A DNA stretch of 36,706 bases from Planctomycetota bacterium (GTDB lineage Bacteria > Planctomycetota > UBA1135 > GCA-002686595), in NCBI GenBank assembly GCA_002683825.1, contig NYUD01000015.1, positions 1 to 36,706 on the forward strand, in the 5' to 3' direction. A program made the position numbers and the translations under genes. The notes under the pieces are model-generated. The model worked only from the letters and a program-made list of their open reading frames with translations, did no database searches and had not been told where the DNA came from. This document shows, piece after piece, positions 28,401 to 36,531 of this stretch; position 1 is the first letter of the stretch; the number at the start of each line of letters is the position of its first letter.

Positions 28401-29027
28401 GCCCAGCTCGGGCTCGAGCTGGTCCTCGGAAATGTGCTCTTGAATGTCGACTTCGACCGGCGCCAAGATGAGGTAGTCCGACCGGATCAGAAGGAACCCG
28501 AGCTTCGCATCCCGATGAAAAGGCACGCGCACGTTCGTCGTTGCGTCGAGGGAGCGGCGCGCCCATAGAACGTGTCTGTGCTCCAGCATCTCTTGAACGC
28601 CCCGGTCGAGCACACCGTGGTCGGCGAGATCCTTCAACCAGTCCTTCCCGCCCGGAGATTCCTCAATGACCGAAAGAGCCAACAGCGCCGGTTGGTCCTC
28701 CAGCGGCAGTCCCGGCGGAATGAGAACGCTGACGTTCATCCAGACCGCATCGTCTTCAGAAAAGTTGGTCTCCGCCGCAACGACGACCGAGCGTTCGGTC
28801 ACTTCCGAGTTCGAGAGTTCGATTTTTCGATCGACCTCTTCCGGGACGGAGGTTTTCAGCTCGAGTTTCTCCGGCTCGGACTGCTCTTCCGCCGATACCT
28901 CCGCCGTCGGACCCGCGCTGGCTACCTCTCGACTCCGCTCGGATGTGAAGTTCTTCTGGGTCCAGAGCCACACCCCGCCCAACGAGAGGGCCAGGATCGA
29001 TACAAAGCCGAGTAGTTTTCCGTTCAT
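25431..29027 (-). CDS. Large carboxypeptidase-regulatory-like repeat protein, membrane-anchored
   Basis: A 1198-residue protein with one N-terminal membrane segment (LLGFVSILALSLGGVWLW) and then a chain of about ten transthyretin-like beta-sandwich domains. The repeated signature is a G-x-V-x-D start, P-x-x-G-x-x-V, then a T-D-x-x-G-x-F-x-x-x-x-x-x-P-G end (e.g. GTITGTVTDQAGKPLPGISV, GLVTDPFGQPIEGAEITATG, GTLEGTVVDRSGMPVSGAAV). Such domains serve as rigid spacers or adhesion and carbohydrate-binding modules. No catalytic domain is visible, and the C-terminus is very basic (KTVRLKSGENKRRVKLRLKD). The start at 29027 has GGGGAGA at good spacing. It is divergent from the 1008-residue lipoprotein gene. 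Confidence 0.85.
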   Translation of the reverse strand: MNGKLLGFVSILALSLGGVWLWTQKNFTSERSREVASAGPTAEVSAEEQSEPEKLELKTSVPEEVDRKIELSNSEVTERSVVVAAETNFSEDDAVWMNVSVLIPPGLPLEDQPALLALSVIEESPGGKDWLKDLADHGVLDRGVQEMLEHRHVLWARRSLDATTNVRVPFHRDAKLGFLLIRSDYLILAPVEVDIQEHISEDQLEPELGGVLAGRITFPPQAQERDIHVDEVELNLMGRPTDSGFGGFRGMDLREVDVGEDGTFLVPRLSTSHTYMATAEGEGFAKWFKRSVKVGPGEYKEFEIAVELGGTITGTVTDQAGKPLPGISVSAQGGGGMWFGRDEVSAETDAGGRYEISCVPPGTNRVQVSADSWAEPEPRAIEIEEKEVISGIDFALARGKSISGRVMWPDGIPAQGSKVTASVVRTGGWHETKSTSTAGEDGRFVLYGLESGVFEVRVRPDLTEEVAGQLGLEWSPSDHRKTPSARALEPSVEAFEEISEISTRPPSEGKQRWMARMGGVEVGTVNLELLLEPPLTIMGRVVDGSGAPVTSFKAHAKPSGAVRWSPDAIREDVYESKDGTFQLAVAYKGTWSLSVESPEYIAEEEATEIEVPSSAEFLLVMNKAGLLAGLVTDPFGQPIEGAEITATGGSSQGNPFMFGRTSVEGESDEDGRFEVRAESDRMTLVAKHEDWAASEALALELAPSESRNDLVLQLRMGARITGEVFDAEGEPIAGQNVTAGKATNGPFPGGEHSVRADAAGRFFFEHVEPGKIVVTAMPSQEEILEKVSENQDPAAMLSVFSGMVSETVEVVDGGEAHVTLGQKAKDPVRVYGRVTEAGSPVDEAMVMVLNDGEGSMMEGMKATRTDANGNYETDVDRPGSYVVTVQAEGLESSGIQFFLDVPDAEEIEHNLELPMGRIEGRVFGSDGKPVSGVMVSALREGGVMDIEEFGQSTGRMTEEAGSFSFEHLRTATYSVTAGNASNFFSGGTARFASQMVTGIVVEQDRTASGIEIHLEAPGTLEGTVVDRSGMPVSGAAVHVRNEAGRALARISQVITNPAGKFTYEGLPSGSLTVTARTADACSTESRRVQILTSETTEVEIVVEPGAYLIVQLLDEGEPVRARLRVLDEEGREVNGLLSMALMQELFTEGMSSRERRVGPVPPGKYKLEATTMDGKTAKKTVRLKSGENKRRVKLRLKD

Positions 29028-29679
29028 CGTCTTCTCCCCTGATTTTCCTTCGGGACAAGGATACGCGAAAACGCCATCCAACCAGGTCGTACCACTCGAG
29101 AGTTAGGACGGCTGCAACAGGGCGAGTACGTCGGGCGCCAAGGCAAGGGGCGTGGACCGTCGCAAGGAGACACCCGAGCCACGATTTCCGGCCCCCTTTC
29201 CACCCTGAAGACCGACGTGGGGACCGCTGCCTCTTGGAGCACAGCCTGGCCACCGCACCGCGAACTCAGCATCTTGCGTCTCAGTCGCCCCGTACTTCGA
29301 GAGGGCTTTGCAAGGCGGCAAGGGCGTTGCGGATGCGCTTTTCAGGGTGCGGACCCGGCGAGCCGCTCCAACCCTCCCTCGAGGAGCCGCTGGCGTCCTC
29401 GCGCGGGGTGTCCAAGGGGATCCGGAAGGGCCGTGCGAGCGATTTCGAACTTTGTCCAGATCTGCTCCGAGTTCCCGATTCGGTATCGCACATTCGGCGG
29501 CTGGACACTGCGAAACCCATCCCCGAGACGGCGCGGGATGTTGGAACGAACCCTGAAACGAAAGTCCACCCCACCACGATCTTCTCCCGAGACGGCGCGT
29601 AGGCCCACGCCCGACCCCCGCGGGTCGAGCGACGGACAGGACCGCTCCAACCCCCCGCCAGGTCAATTGGAGCGTCTCC
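29028..29679. other. Divergent spacer with a direct repeat
   Basis: No gene was recognised in these 652 bases between two divergent genes for very large exported proteins. They hold a partial copy of the intergenic repeat (29180-29255) and an exact 14-base direct repeat, CCCGAGACGGCGCG, at 29522-29535 and 29584-29597. The promoters for both genes must lie here, but I could not pick them out. Confidence 0.4.
29180..29255 (+). repeat. Partial copy of the intergenic repeat family (5' half)
   Basis: This matches the copy at 36252-36350 through the block TTTCCGGCCCC, a C-rich run and GAAGACCGACGTGGGGA. The hairpin loop AGACCGACG is nearly identical to GGACCGACG there. The second half is poorly conserved. 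Confidence 0.5.
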
Positions 29680-32600
29680 ATGTCGCACTTGAATCCCAGG
29701 ATCCACCTCGCTTGCTGCCTCGCTTCCCTGCTGAGCGCCTGTGGATCAAGTGATGGACCGAGCGTCACCCTTCCGGCGGGAGATGGCGAGGGCTTCCTGG
29801 GCGACCCCCACCGGGGCGGAGCCTCGACTCCGCCTCGATTGCTGGAGATGACCTTCGGACGCCTGGTCGTCGTCCACGATGTCGACGCTCTTGGAAGGGT
29901 GTCTTCGCTGCCCGTTCATCGCGACTTCGTCATCAACGAGAACCTCTTCAGCGACGGCACGAACTACACCTTGGAGACCAACCCTCTGACCCACGGATCG
30001 CGCCTCATCATCCACCGCACCCAGGGCGCGCCGAACAACGGTCAAGCGAGCTTCGAGTCCTTGCTCAGGCAAGCCGAACGCAATCTGCCCAACATACTTC
30101 CGAAAAGCGAGGGGGCCGCACCGCCCTTCTCGTTGGTGGCGCGCAACGCGTGCCTGGTGTTGCGCTTCGACGATGTTCTTGACGATAGCGAAGATGCACG
30201 TAGATACCTGAACGAGATGATTCGTGTCTCGACCGGGGCTCCGAACGCGCTGCCCCTCGTCAACCGTATTCTGTTCGACACAAACCACGGAGCGAATGTT
30301 CGCGGTGAATTCCACACGACGCGCGTGCTCGTCGACTTCACCACCTCCGAAGTCGAAGTTGCCGGCATGACGACGACGCTTCCCTTGAACCTACTCGGCC
30401 TGCCCGCGAGCGATTCTAGCGTCAGTACGGCCAACATCGTGGTGAGGATCCCCACGCGTGAATCGATCGGCATTCAGACGCGCGTTCTTCGAGGACTGGG
30501 TGGTGCGCCGCTCGACCCCACCGTCCACGGCCCCGCCGATCTACAAAGTCCGACGCGCGATGTCGTTCGCGCAATGCGTTCGGGCAACCGGGAATCCATC
30601 AATGGGGGCTTCCTGCTCGACCTGCGCGCGCCGGAGATCGCCGCAACGTGGCCGGTGCAGGTGATCGAAGCCGTGGCCAATAGCGCGGACGAGCTGTCGA
30701 TCGACCTCAGCTTCACGACCCATTGTCGGAGGGATCCGCGGCCCGGAGACATCCTATCCGTCGGCCAGCATGTTTTCGAAGTGACCGAAACGGCCGAGCT
30801 GGATTCGCTCGGCGACGCGCGCGGCGTGCGCATGCGTGTCCTGACTTCCGCCCCCGTTTCCCTCGTGGAACTGGCGGGCGGCGCGCGCTACATGACGACC
30901 TATGCGGCGGGTGGAGCGGTCGACGGTCTCTGCTGGCTTTCCGTCTCGCCCCGACCCGAAGGCGAGGATGGGCGCAGCTTCGCGCCCCACTCCACCATCG
31001 AAATCGCTTTCACGGAAGCCATGGAGCCGGCGCTGCTCGGATCCCTGGAAGGTTTCCAGGTCATCCGCGGAGGGAACTCCAACGCCATCTCGTCTCGCAA
31101 CATCGTCGTCGGGTCGATGACGAGCTCGACGAATCTGCAGTCCTTCCGTTTCTCGCCGGTTGCGCCCCTGGACTCATCGGTCGGTGATCACTACATCGCC
31201 TTGAACGACTACACCGATCTTTCGGGCAACCACTTGCCCGCCCGCCCGGACTCGATCCCGTTCCGCGTGGAATCGCCGCAGGACCCCTCATACAGCCGAG
31301 GGCTGGTGCTACGTTTCGAGCGCGTCGACGAGCTTGGCCCGGAGGGAGCCAACGACTTGCGCGGGCAGTTCTTCTTCAATTTTGAGCGCGGCGCTATCCG
31401 CCCCCGGAGGGTCTCCTTCCTCTCGGCCGACGCGGATCGGACGAACCCCGTGCCGTCCATCATGGTGGCGTCTCCATCCGGCCCGGTAACGCCGCTCTCC
31501 TACCTGGGCAGCAAGCTGCAAACCGTTTGGCGCTATGCCGATTTCGGATGGTCGGTGCGCGACGAGTCGAAATACAACATCGACGTCGTCGGACTCAGCT
31601 GGTCGCCCTTCGGAGGAGTCCCGTACAACGATTACTTCGACCGCTTCGAGATCCGACTCGCCCACAGCAATCGGCTTCCCGACGAACAGATCGGGGACGG
31701 GCTTCTCCCGCGCTACGAGAACTCAGGGCTCCTGAGCGCCGGCTTCGAGCGCAACGCGCTCGATCCCCAGCAGGTCGTCCATCCAAAAGAACTCGGCTAT
31801 CGAGTCGACTCCGCCGATCTCTTCACCAGCAACTCGGGAACGCGATTGATGCCCTGGCCGCTGAACCGATCCGGTGCCGATCGCGTGAGCTACACCTGGC
31901 GCGACACCTCGATCCTCGACAAGGGTGGCAACGCCGGTGCCGGGATTCCCATGGCCATCGAAACGGGGTCGCCGCTCGAGATCGAACCCGGCCCTGCGGG
32001 TTCGATCGCCCCCAAGCGAGAGGTTCCGAGTTTCGGGTTGCCGCTGCTCATGGAATTTCGCTGTTTCCCCAGCGCGGCCGCCTTCGGGCGCAACGCATTC
32101 GATGTTTCGCTGGCGGTCAATTCCTCTCCCATGCCCAGGTTCAGGGTCTATTCAACCGGCGGAACCAACACGGCGGGCAGCCTCATAAGCGTGGATCCGG
32201 AAACCGAAAACCGCCCCCGGGGCGGCTTCAACCCCGGCTCGACTCCCCCGGGACGGAGGACGCGCAACGGGGACAACACTTTCTACATCGGCCAAATGGA
32301 CTACGTCGTCCGCATCAGCCGCGTGCACACCGCGTGGTTCGACACGCGTGACTCGTCGCCGGACTATCGCCAACCGGTTCTCGAGCCCCGCGAACAACCG
32401 CCCGGCACCGAGATCCTGATCGATTATCGCGGTGCCACTGGCTTCGCAGCCTCGGCGGACAAGCCCTTCGACGCCAGACACCTCAACGCCTACGGCGAAT
32501 TGAGCCCGAACCTGGTTGACTTCCACGGGGGGAGTGACGCCTGGACCGAGAACATCGACGAGATCGACGGTGCGCGCTTCCTGCAAATGCGGTTGACGTT

Positions 32601-32706
32601 CGTGAACAACATCGACAGCGGCGAAATTCCGTCCCTGAGCGCTCTGGGGATTCCCTACACCGGACGAGGAGGCACGATCAAGATCGATCGAAGGGAACTG
32701 CGCTGA
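29680..32706 (+). CDS. Large lipoprotein with Ig-like domains, function unknown
   Basis: A 1008-residue predicted lipoprotein with lipobox LSAC21. The text is beta-rich throughout. Near residue 440 an SbsA-type Ig-like motif is visible (STIEIAFTEAMEPALLGSLEGFQVIRGG, closed by DHYIALNDYTDLSGNHLP), a domain common in surface proteins. The N-terminal third contains NLPNILPKSEG and EVEVAGMTTTLPLNLLGLP and resembles nothing I can name. The ATG at 29680 has GGAG seven bases upstream. It could be a surface or matrix protein; no enzymatic motif was found. Confidence 0.82.
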   Translation: MSHLNPRIHLACCLASLLSACGSSDGPSVTLPAGDGEGFLGDPHRGGASTPPRLLEMTFGRLVVVHDVDALGRVSSLPVHRDFVINENLFSDGTNYTLETNPLTHGSRLIIHRTQGAPNNGQASFESLLRQAERNLPNILPKSEGAAPPFSLVARNACLVLRFDDVLDDSEDARRYLNEMIRVSTGAPNALPLVNRILFDTNHGANVRGEFHTTRVLVDFTTSEVEVAGMTTTLPLNLLGLPASDSSVSTANIVVRIPTRESIGIQTRVLRGLGGAPLDPTVHGPADLQSPTRDVVRAMRSGNRESINGGFLLDLRAPEIAATWPVQVIEAVANSADELSIDLSFTTHCRRDPRPGDILSVGQHVFEVTETAELDSLGDARGVRMRVLTSAPVSLVELAGGARYMTTYAAGGAVDGLCWLSVSPRPEGEDGRSFAPHSTIEIAFTEAMEPALLGSLEGFQVIRGGNSNAISSRNIVVGSMTSSTNLQSFRFSPVAPLDSSVGDHYIALNDYTDLSGNHLPARPDSIPFRVESPQDPSYSRGLVLRFERVDELGPEGANDLRGQFFFNFERGAIRPRRVSFLSADADRTNPVPSIMVASPSGPVTPLSYLGSKLQTVWRYADFGWSVRDESKYNIDVVGLSWSPFGGVPYNDYFDRFEIRLAHSNRLPDEQIGDGLLPRYENSGLLSAGFERNALDPQQVVHPKELGYRVDSADLFTSNSGTRLMPWPLNRSGADRVSYTWRDTSILDKGGNAGAGIPMAIETGSPLEIEPGPAGSIAPKREVPSFGLPLLMEFRCFPSAAAFGRNAFDVSLAVNSSPMPRFRVYSTGGTNTAGSLISVDPETENRPRGGFNPGSTPPGRRTRNGDNTFYIGQMDYVVRISRVHTAWFDTRDSSPDYRQPVLEPREQPPGTEILIDYRGATGFAASADKPFDARHLNAYGELSPNLVDFHGGSDAWTENIDEIDGARFLQMRLTFVNNIDSGEIPSLSALGIPYTGRGGTIKIDRRELR

Positions 32707-33131
32707 GAGGTGGACTCACCCGAAGACACTCTCTCGGTGGTAGAGCGCGCTTGCGAGGGTCGACAAGACGGGCCTGTCGGCCCATCCGTTCCCGATACGG
32801 CCAGAGGTTGCGGGTAGCGGAAGGATCGTGCAACAGGCGGACGATCTCGAACACTTTGATCCAAGTTCCAGAGGAACCAAAAGGCGGTGACGGCAATACC
32901 CCTCACGAGGGGACCCTCGAGCCAAGAAGGTCCTTCTCCGGCGACGTAGTCCGTCGCTGTCGACTATGATCCTCCCGTCGCCCCCCCCCGAAAGGCGTTC
33001 TCGCTTCGGTGGGCGACGAAGGGGATCGCCCCCTCGCGACCGCCCCCTCCCTTCGGAACGCCGGCCACGGCAAAGCGAGAGTGGATGGCCGAGTGCCCGA
33101 ACTTCCCGTCGCCACAGACCTACGCAAAGCC
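32707..33131. other. Spacer before the metalloprotease gene
   Basis: No gene was recognised. Small perfect hairpins occur: CCCCT/AGGGG with a 4-base loop (32899-32912), then GGACC/GGTCC (32911-32933). They lie too far from the upstream stop for a simple terminator. The stretch 33030-33105 resembles the intergenic repeat (CGACC, CTCCC, CGGAACGCCGGC, GCGAGAG blocks) but too weakly to call a copy. Confidence 0.35.
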
Positions 33132-34592
33132 ATGAACCTGGACGCAAGACGAATCCTTTCAACTTTGCCCGTTCTTCTCCTCGCGACCGGCGCGACCGCC
33201 GCCCAGGGGGACCCGCTCGGGTGGAAATGCCTCACGGCCAGAGAGGGGCTTGCCAGCGAAACATTTGCCGGTGGCTGCCCGACCGCAGGCTCGTGCGACG
33301 TGCCTGCGGTGCGCGACGCATACCTCACTACACCGGAAACGCCCATCCGTTGGTTCAAGGTTCACCTCATCGTCTTCCGCGCGGACAACGGAAGCGACCC
33401 TGCCGAAACCCCCGCGGACATCGACGGGCAGATGGCCACGCTGAACCTGGACTACCTGCCGCACGACATTCAGTTCACATACACGTGGGAGTACGTGGAT
33501 GATTCGACGTGGCGCTACGATAACGGCGCGTCCGCTCTGATGAAGGACCAGAATGCGCAGGATCCGATGAATCAGTGCAACATCTTCATCAACAACCTCG
33601 GGGGCGGTGTAGGAACATTCCCGTGGAGCTCCAGCGCCCTGACGAACCAGGGCGGCATCGTCATCGGCCGTACTTACTTCAGCCCGGTTCACCACGTGCT
33701 CACACACGAGATGGGGCACAACCTCGGGCTCTGGCACACGCACCACGGCGTCGAAGAAGTGTCTTTTTGCGGCCCCTGCTACGAACGCGCCGACGGCCTG
33801 AATGGTGACACGACCGGAGACTTCGCCGACGACACGCGGCCCGGTCCGTCCAACTTCGGATCGTGCTTGCCCCCCGGTTCGACCGATTCCTGCTCGGCCA
33901 CGCCCTGGGGCGACACCCATCGCGAGAACTACATGAGCTATGGCTCGGGCGACGGAATCGCCTGCTGGGAGCGCTTCAGTCCCAAACAGGCAGGGCGGAT
34001 GCACTGCTGGACAACCGACGTGCTTTCCACCTGGCTCGACTGCACGGTGGGCGACGACTGCAACTCCAACAGCATCTCCGACCACTGCGACATCCGCGAC
34101 GGCTTCAGCCTGGACATCAACGGAAACTTCATCCCCGACGAGTGTGAATCCGTGATGGCAACCGTCACCCCATACAACGGAAGTGCCATCAACCTGGACA
34201 CCCTGGACACGAGCACGGTCGTGGTCGGCGCGAGCTGGACCGTGAACCTGATGCCCCAGGCCACACGCGGGGCGGGGGCCTGGGTCATCCTCGTACGCTC
34301 GGCCAGCACTGCGGGCCCGATCCTTGACCTCGGCTTGTTCCTCGGCCTTGCGACCTCAGGGGTCTCCGAGCTCCTCGTCGACCCCCTCAGCTACATCGGC
34401 GATTTCTCCCCCACTCCCCACGCCGGCGGCGGGTCGACAGCCATGTTCTCCGCGCCCGTCCCGCTGAACTCCAGCCTGGTCGGCAACCCCTGGTTCGCCC
34501 AGGCCGTCGTCCTGGGCGACCTTCCGGCAGGCGCCGGGATCCTGGATCCGTGGTTCTCGAGCGCCTCCGGCGGCGTCATCGGCACCTTCTGA
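33132..34592 (+). CDS. Secreted zinc metalloprotease, M43 (pappalysin/cytophagalysin) like
   Basis: A 486-residue secreted protein. The signal peptide ends near ATAAQG. The catalytic domain (about 75-300) has the zinc motif H192-E193-M-G-H196-N-L-G-L-W-H202 and a Met-turn in NYM268SY, the pattern of M43 metzincins. Several Cys (C213, C216, C245, C254, C278) could form disulphides. A calcium-type linker follows (about 306-338, with DCNSNSISDHCD and DINGNFIPDEC), like the D-x-N-x-N repeats of Planctomycete exoproteins. The last 140 residues form a beta domain ending GGVIGTF, related to the orphan fragment at 12133-12525. The start at 33132 is set by the signal peptide; no good ribosome site is visible. 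Expected role: extracellular proteolysis. Confidence 0.88.
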   Translation: MNLDARRILSTLPVLLLATGATAAQGDPLGWKCLTAREGLASETFAGGCPTAGSCDVPAVRDAYLTTPETPIRWFKVHLIVFRADNGSDPAETPADIDGQMATLNLDYLPHDIQFTYTWEYVDDSTWRYDNGASALMKDQNAQDPMNQCNIFINNLGGGVGTFPWSSSALTNQGGIVIGRTYFSPVHHVLTHEMGHNLGLWHTHHGVEEVSFCGPCYERADGLNGDTTGDFADDTRPGPSNFGSCLPPGSTDSCSATPWGDTHRENYMSYGSGDGIACWERFSPKQAGRMHCWTTDVLSTWLDCTVGDDCNSNSISDHCDIRDGFSLDINGNFIPDECESVMATVTPYNGSAINLDTLDTSTVVVGASWTVNLMPQATRGAGAWVILVRSASTAGPILDLGLFLGLATSGVSELLVDPLSYIGDFSPTPHAGGGSTAMFSAPVPLNSSLVGNPWFAQAVVLGDLPAGAGILDPWFSSASGGVIGTF

Positions 34593-34637
34593 TTCTCCCC
34601 GAGGACCGACGTCGAACACACCCCCGGGAACCCGCCT

Positions 34638-34654
34638 GATGCTCCCACAGCATC
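34638..34654 (+). terminator. Weak stem-loop after the metalloprotease gene
   Basis: GATGCT and AGCATC pair over six bases with loop CCCAC, 45 bases after the stop codon. No T-run follows. Just before it, at 34599-34614, the sequence CCCGAGGACCGACGTCG repeats the first hairpin and loop of the intergenic repeat family. Confidence 0.25.
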
Positions 34655-34737
34655 TACAGTAGTCGCCGGCTGACGAGCACGAACACGCTGGGCTTCAGAC
34701 CCACGAACATGCAGAGAACAAGACCCCTCGCCCTGCG

Positions 34738-36117
34738 ATGAAGGCTGTGCTGCTCGTCGCCCTGTTCCCCTGGCTGCTCTCCCCCACCCGGCTAGAGCAC
34801 GAGGAGCGACCGAACCTCCTGCTGCTCGTCACCGACGATCACCCGTTCGACGCGCTGAGTTGCGCCGGGCATCCGATCCTGCGCACGCCGCACATGGACG
34901 CCCTGGCGGAGCGGGGCGTGCACTTCACCCACGCCTTCGTCACCACACCCATCTGCGCGGCCAGCCGGGCCAGCCTTTTCAGCGGCAGGTACGAACGAGC
35001 CCACGGCTACACCTTCGGACAGCCGCCCCTGAGCGATGAAACCGTGCGCGAGACCTACCCGAGTCTGCTGCGCCGGGCCGGCTACCGGGTGGGCTTCGTG
35101 GGCAAGCTCGGGGTGGGTATCAGCCCCGCTGGACTGGAGGAGATGTTCGACGAATACACCCCGGGAACCTATCCCTACTTTCGACAGGACGCGACGGACC
35201 CAGGGGAGCGCGACCCGACCTCTCCCCGCCACCTGACCGAGCTCAACACCGATCGCGCGATCACCTTTCTCAGCACCTCGGACGAGCGGCCCTTCCACCT
35301 CTCGATCTCGTTCCAGGCTCCCCACGCGGAGGACGCCAACCCCGATCAATACGTGTGGCCCAGGAGCTGCGATGCCCTCTACGTCGAGGACACGATCCCC
35401 CCGCCGAAGACCGCCGACCCGGCCTTCTTCGAAGCGCTCCCGGAATTCCTTCGCACCGGCCTCAACCGCGAACGCTGGCACTGGCGTTTCGATACGCCAC
35501 AGAAACGCGAACGCATGGTGAAGGGTTACTACCGCATGCTGAGCGGCGTGGACGAGGGAATCGGACGCCTCTTGGTGACCCTCGACGAGCTCGGTCTGCG
35601 CGAGAACACCGTGATCCTCTTGATCGGCGACAACGGCTACTTTCTGGGCGAGCGCGGCTATGCCGGTAAGTGGACCCTGCACGAGCGTTCGATCCGCGTG
35701 CCCCTCATCGTGTATGACCCTCGGCTCCCGAAAGAGCGGGGCGGAAGGCTGGTCGACGCCTTCGCCCTCAACGTGGACATCGCCCCCACCTTGCTCGACC
35801 TGGCGGGGATCGAGGTGCCGGCCGGAATGCAGGGCCGCTCGCTGCGGCCGCTGCTCGAGGGCCGGAACACGTCCTGGAGAGAAGAGGTCTTCACCGAGCA
35901 CCTCTGGAAGCACGGCCGCATTCCCCGCACGGAGGGCCTGCGCACGCGGGACTGGAAGTACATCCGCTACCTCGACCACCCCGAGTACGAGGAGCTGTAC
36001 GACCTCCGCAGCGATCCGAACGAGGAGCACAATCTCGCGCGCGAGGAGCGGCATGCGGGGCAACGCAGTCAGCTGGCGGAGCGTTGCACGCTCGCCGCCC
36101 AACGCGCGCAGGACTGA
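34738..36117 (+). CDS. Exported sulfatase (formylglycine-dependent family)
   Basis: A 459-residue type-I sulfatase. A short hydrophobic N-terminus serves as signal. The start of the fold is RPNLLLLVTDDHPFDALSCAGHP, with metal-binding D33/D34. The signature is C73-A-A-S-R77 followed by SLFSGR, so C73 should be converted to formylglycine. The later motifs GDNGYFLGERGYAGKWTLHE and PLIVYDPR supply the other metal and sulfate contacts. It belongs with the choline-sulfatase/heparan-type group by style, and is probably used on sulfated polysaccharides. No maturase gene is in the window. No clear ribosome site precedes the ATG. It is followed by a long inverted repeat. Confidence 0.92.
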   Translation: MKAVLLVALFPWLLSPTRLEHEERPNLLLLVTDDHPFDALSCAGHPILRTPHMDALAERGVHFTHAFVTTPICAASRASLFSGRYERAHGYTFGQPPLSDETVRETYPSLLRRAGYRVGFVGKLGVGISPAGLEEMFDEYTPGTYPYFRQDATDPGERDPTSPRHLTELNTDRAITFLSTSDERPFHLSISFQAPHAEDANPDQYVWPRSCDALYVEDTIPPPKTADPAFFEALPEFLRTGLNRERWHWRFDTPQKRERMVKGYYRMLSGVDEGIGRLLVTLDELGLRENTVILLIGDNGYFLGERGYAGKWTLHERSIRVPLIVYDPRLPKERGGRLVDAFALNVDIAPTLLDLAGIEVPAGMQGRSLRPLLEGRNTSWREEVFTEHLWKHGRIPRTEGLRTRDWKYIRYLDHPEYEELYDLRSDPNEEHNLAREERHAGQRSQLAERCTLAAQRAQD

Positions 36118-36152
36118 GGCCCGGCCGGCCCCTGCCGCTACCGTTTTGCGTT

Positions 36153-36249
36153 GGTGCATGAATCGAGATGGGTCGGCCCAACTCGGGCGCTATCGGGCCC
36201 CAAGCCACTGGGGAGGGGGCATCTGCCGACCCCGCCCGATTCATGCACC
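36153..36249. repeat. Long imperfect inverted repeat after the sulfatase gene
   Basis: Two 25-base arms (36153-36177 and 36225-36249) are complementary at 21 positions. GGTGCATGAATCG pairs perfectly, a 4-base mismatch follows, then GGGTCGGC pairs perfectly. An inner CCCC/GGGG helix can form in the 47-base loop. It starts 35 bases after the sulfatase stop and directly precedes the next intergenic repeat copy. It could be a terminator-like hairpin, an operator pair or the ends of a miniature element; no flanking target duplication is visible. Confidence 0.75.
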
Positions 36250-36251
36250 GA

Positions 36252-36350
36252 TGGCCACCAAAGGGAACGGTTCCCGCCCCCCCCACCTCGAGGACCGACG
36301 TCGGGGAGGTCTCCGGGGATGGGCCTGGTCAAAAAATACGGTGGCTGGAC
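36252..36350 (+). repeat. Intergenic repeat family, full copy
   Basis: This aligns over its whole length with 13763-13862 (shared GCCACC, GGGAACG, C-rich run, CGTCGGGGAG, then TCTC, GGCC and a final CTGGAC). The first hairpin is CTCGA/TCGGG around GGACCGACG: the helix is kept by a G-U pair where the other copy has C-G. It ends 181 bases before the next lipoprotein start. Confidence 0.7.
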
Positions 36351-36531
36351 GGGCTCGGTTGGGGGTCGATGGGATCCGTGTGAAACGGGCGGTTTCGCCT
36401 TGTGTTGGCACCCGGACGAGACCGATCCAGTGGCCGGTGAGAAGACCGGGATCACGATCCGGGCCTTCGAACGTCCAGAGCCCTGAACCGAGCCAACGAT
36501 CCGGGCAACATCCCGGTGGGAGATCTTTGAA

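Noticed and set aside
33030..33105. Possible further copy of the intergenic repeat before the metalloprotease
   Set aside because: Only short blocks agree and both hairpins are lost, so it was not counted as a family member.
34792..36159. Minus-strand open frame of 455 codons opposite the sulfatase
   Set aside because: It is a shadow of a gene with complete sulfatase motifs; no domain or signal was seen in the antisense text.
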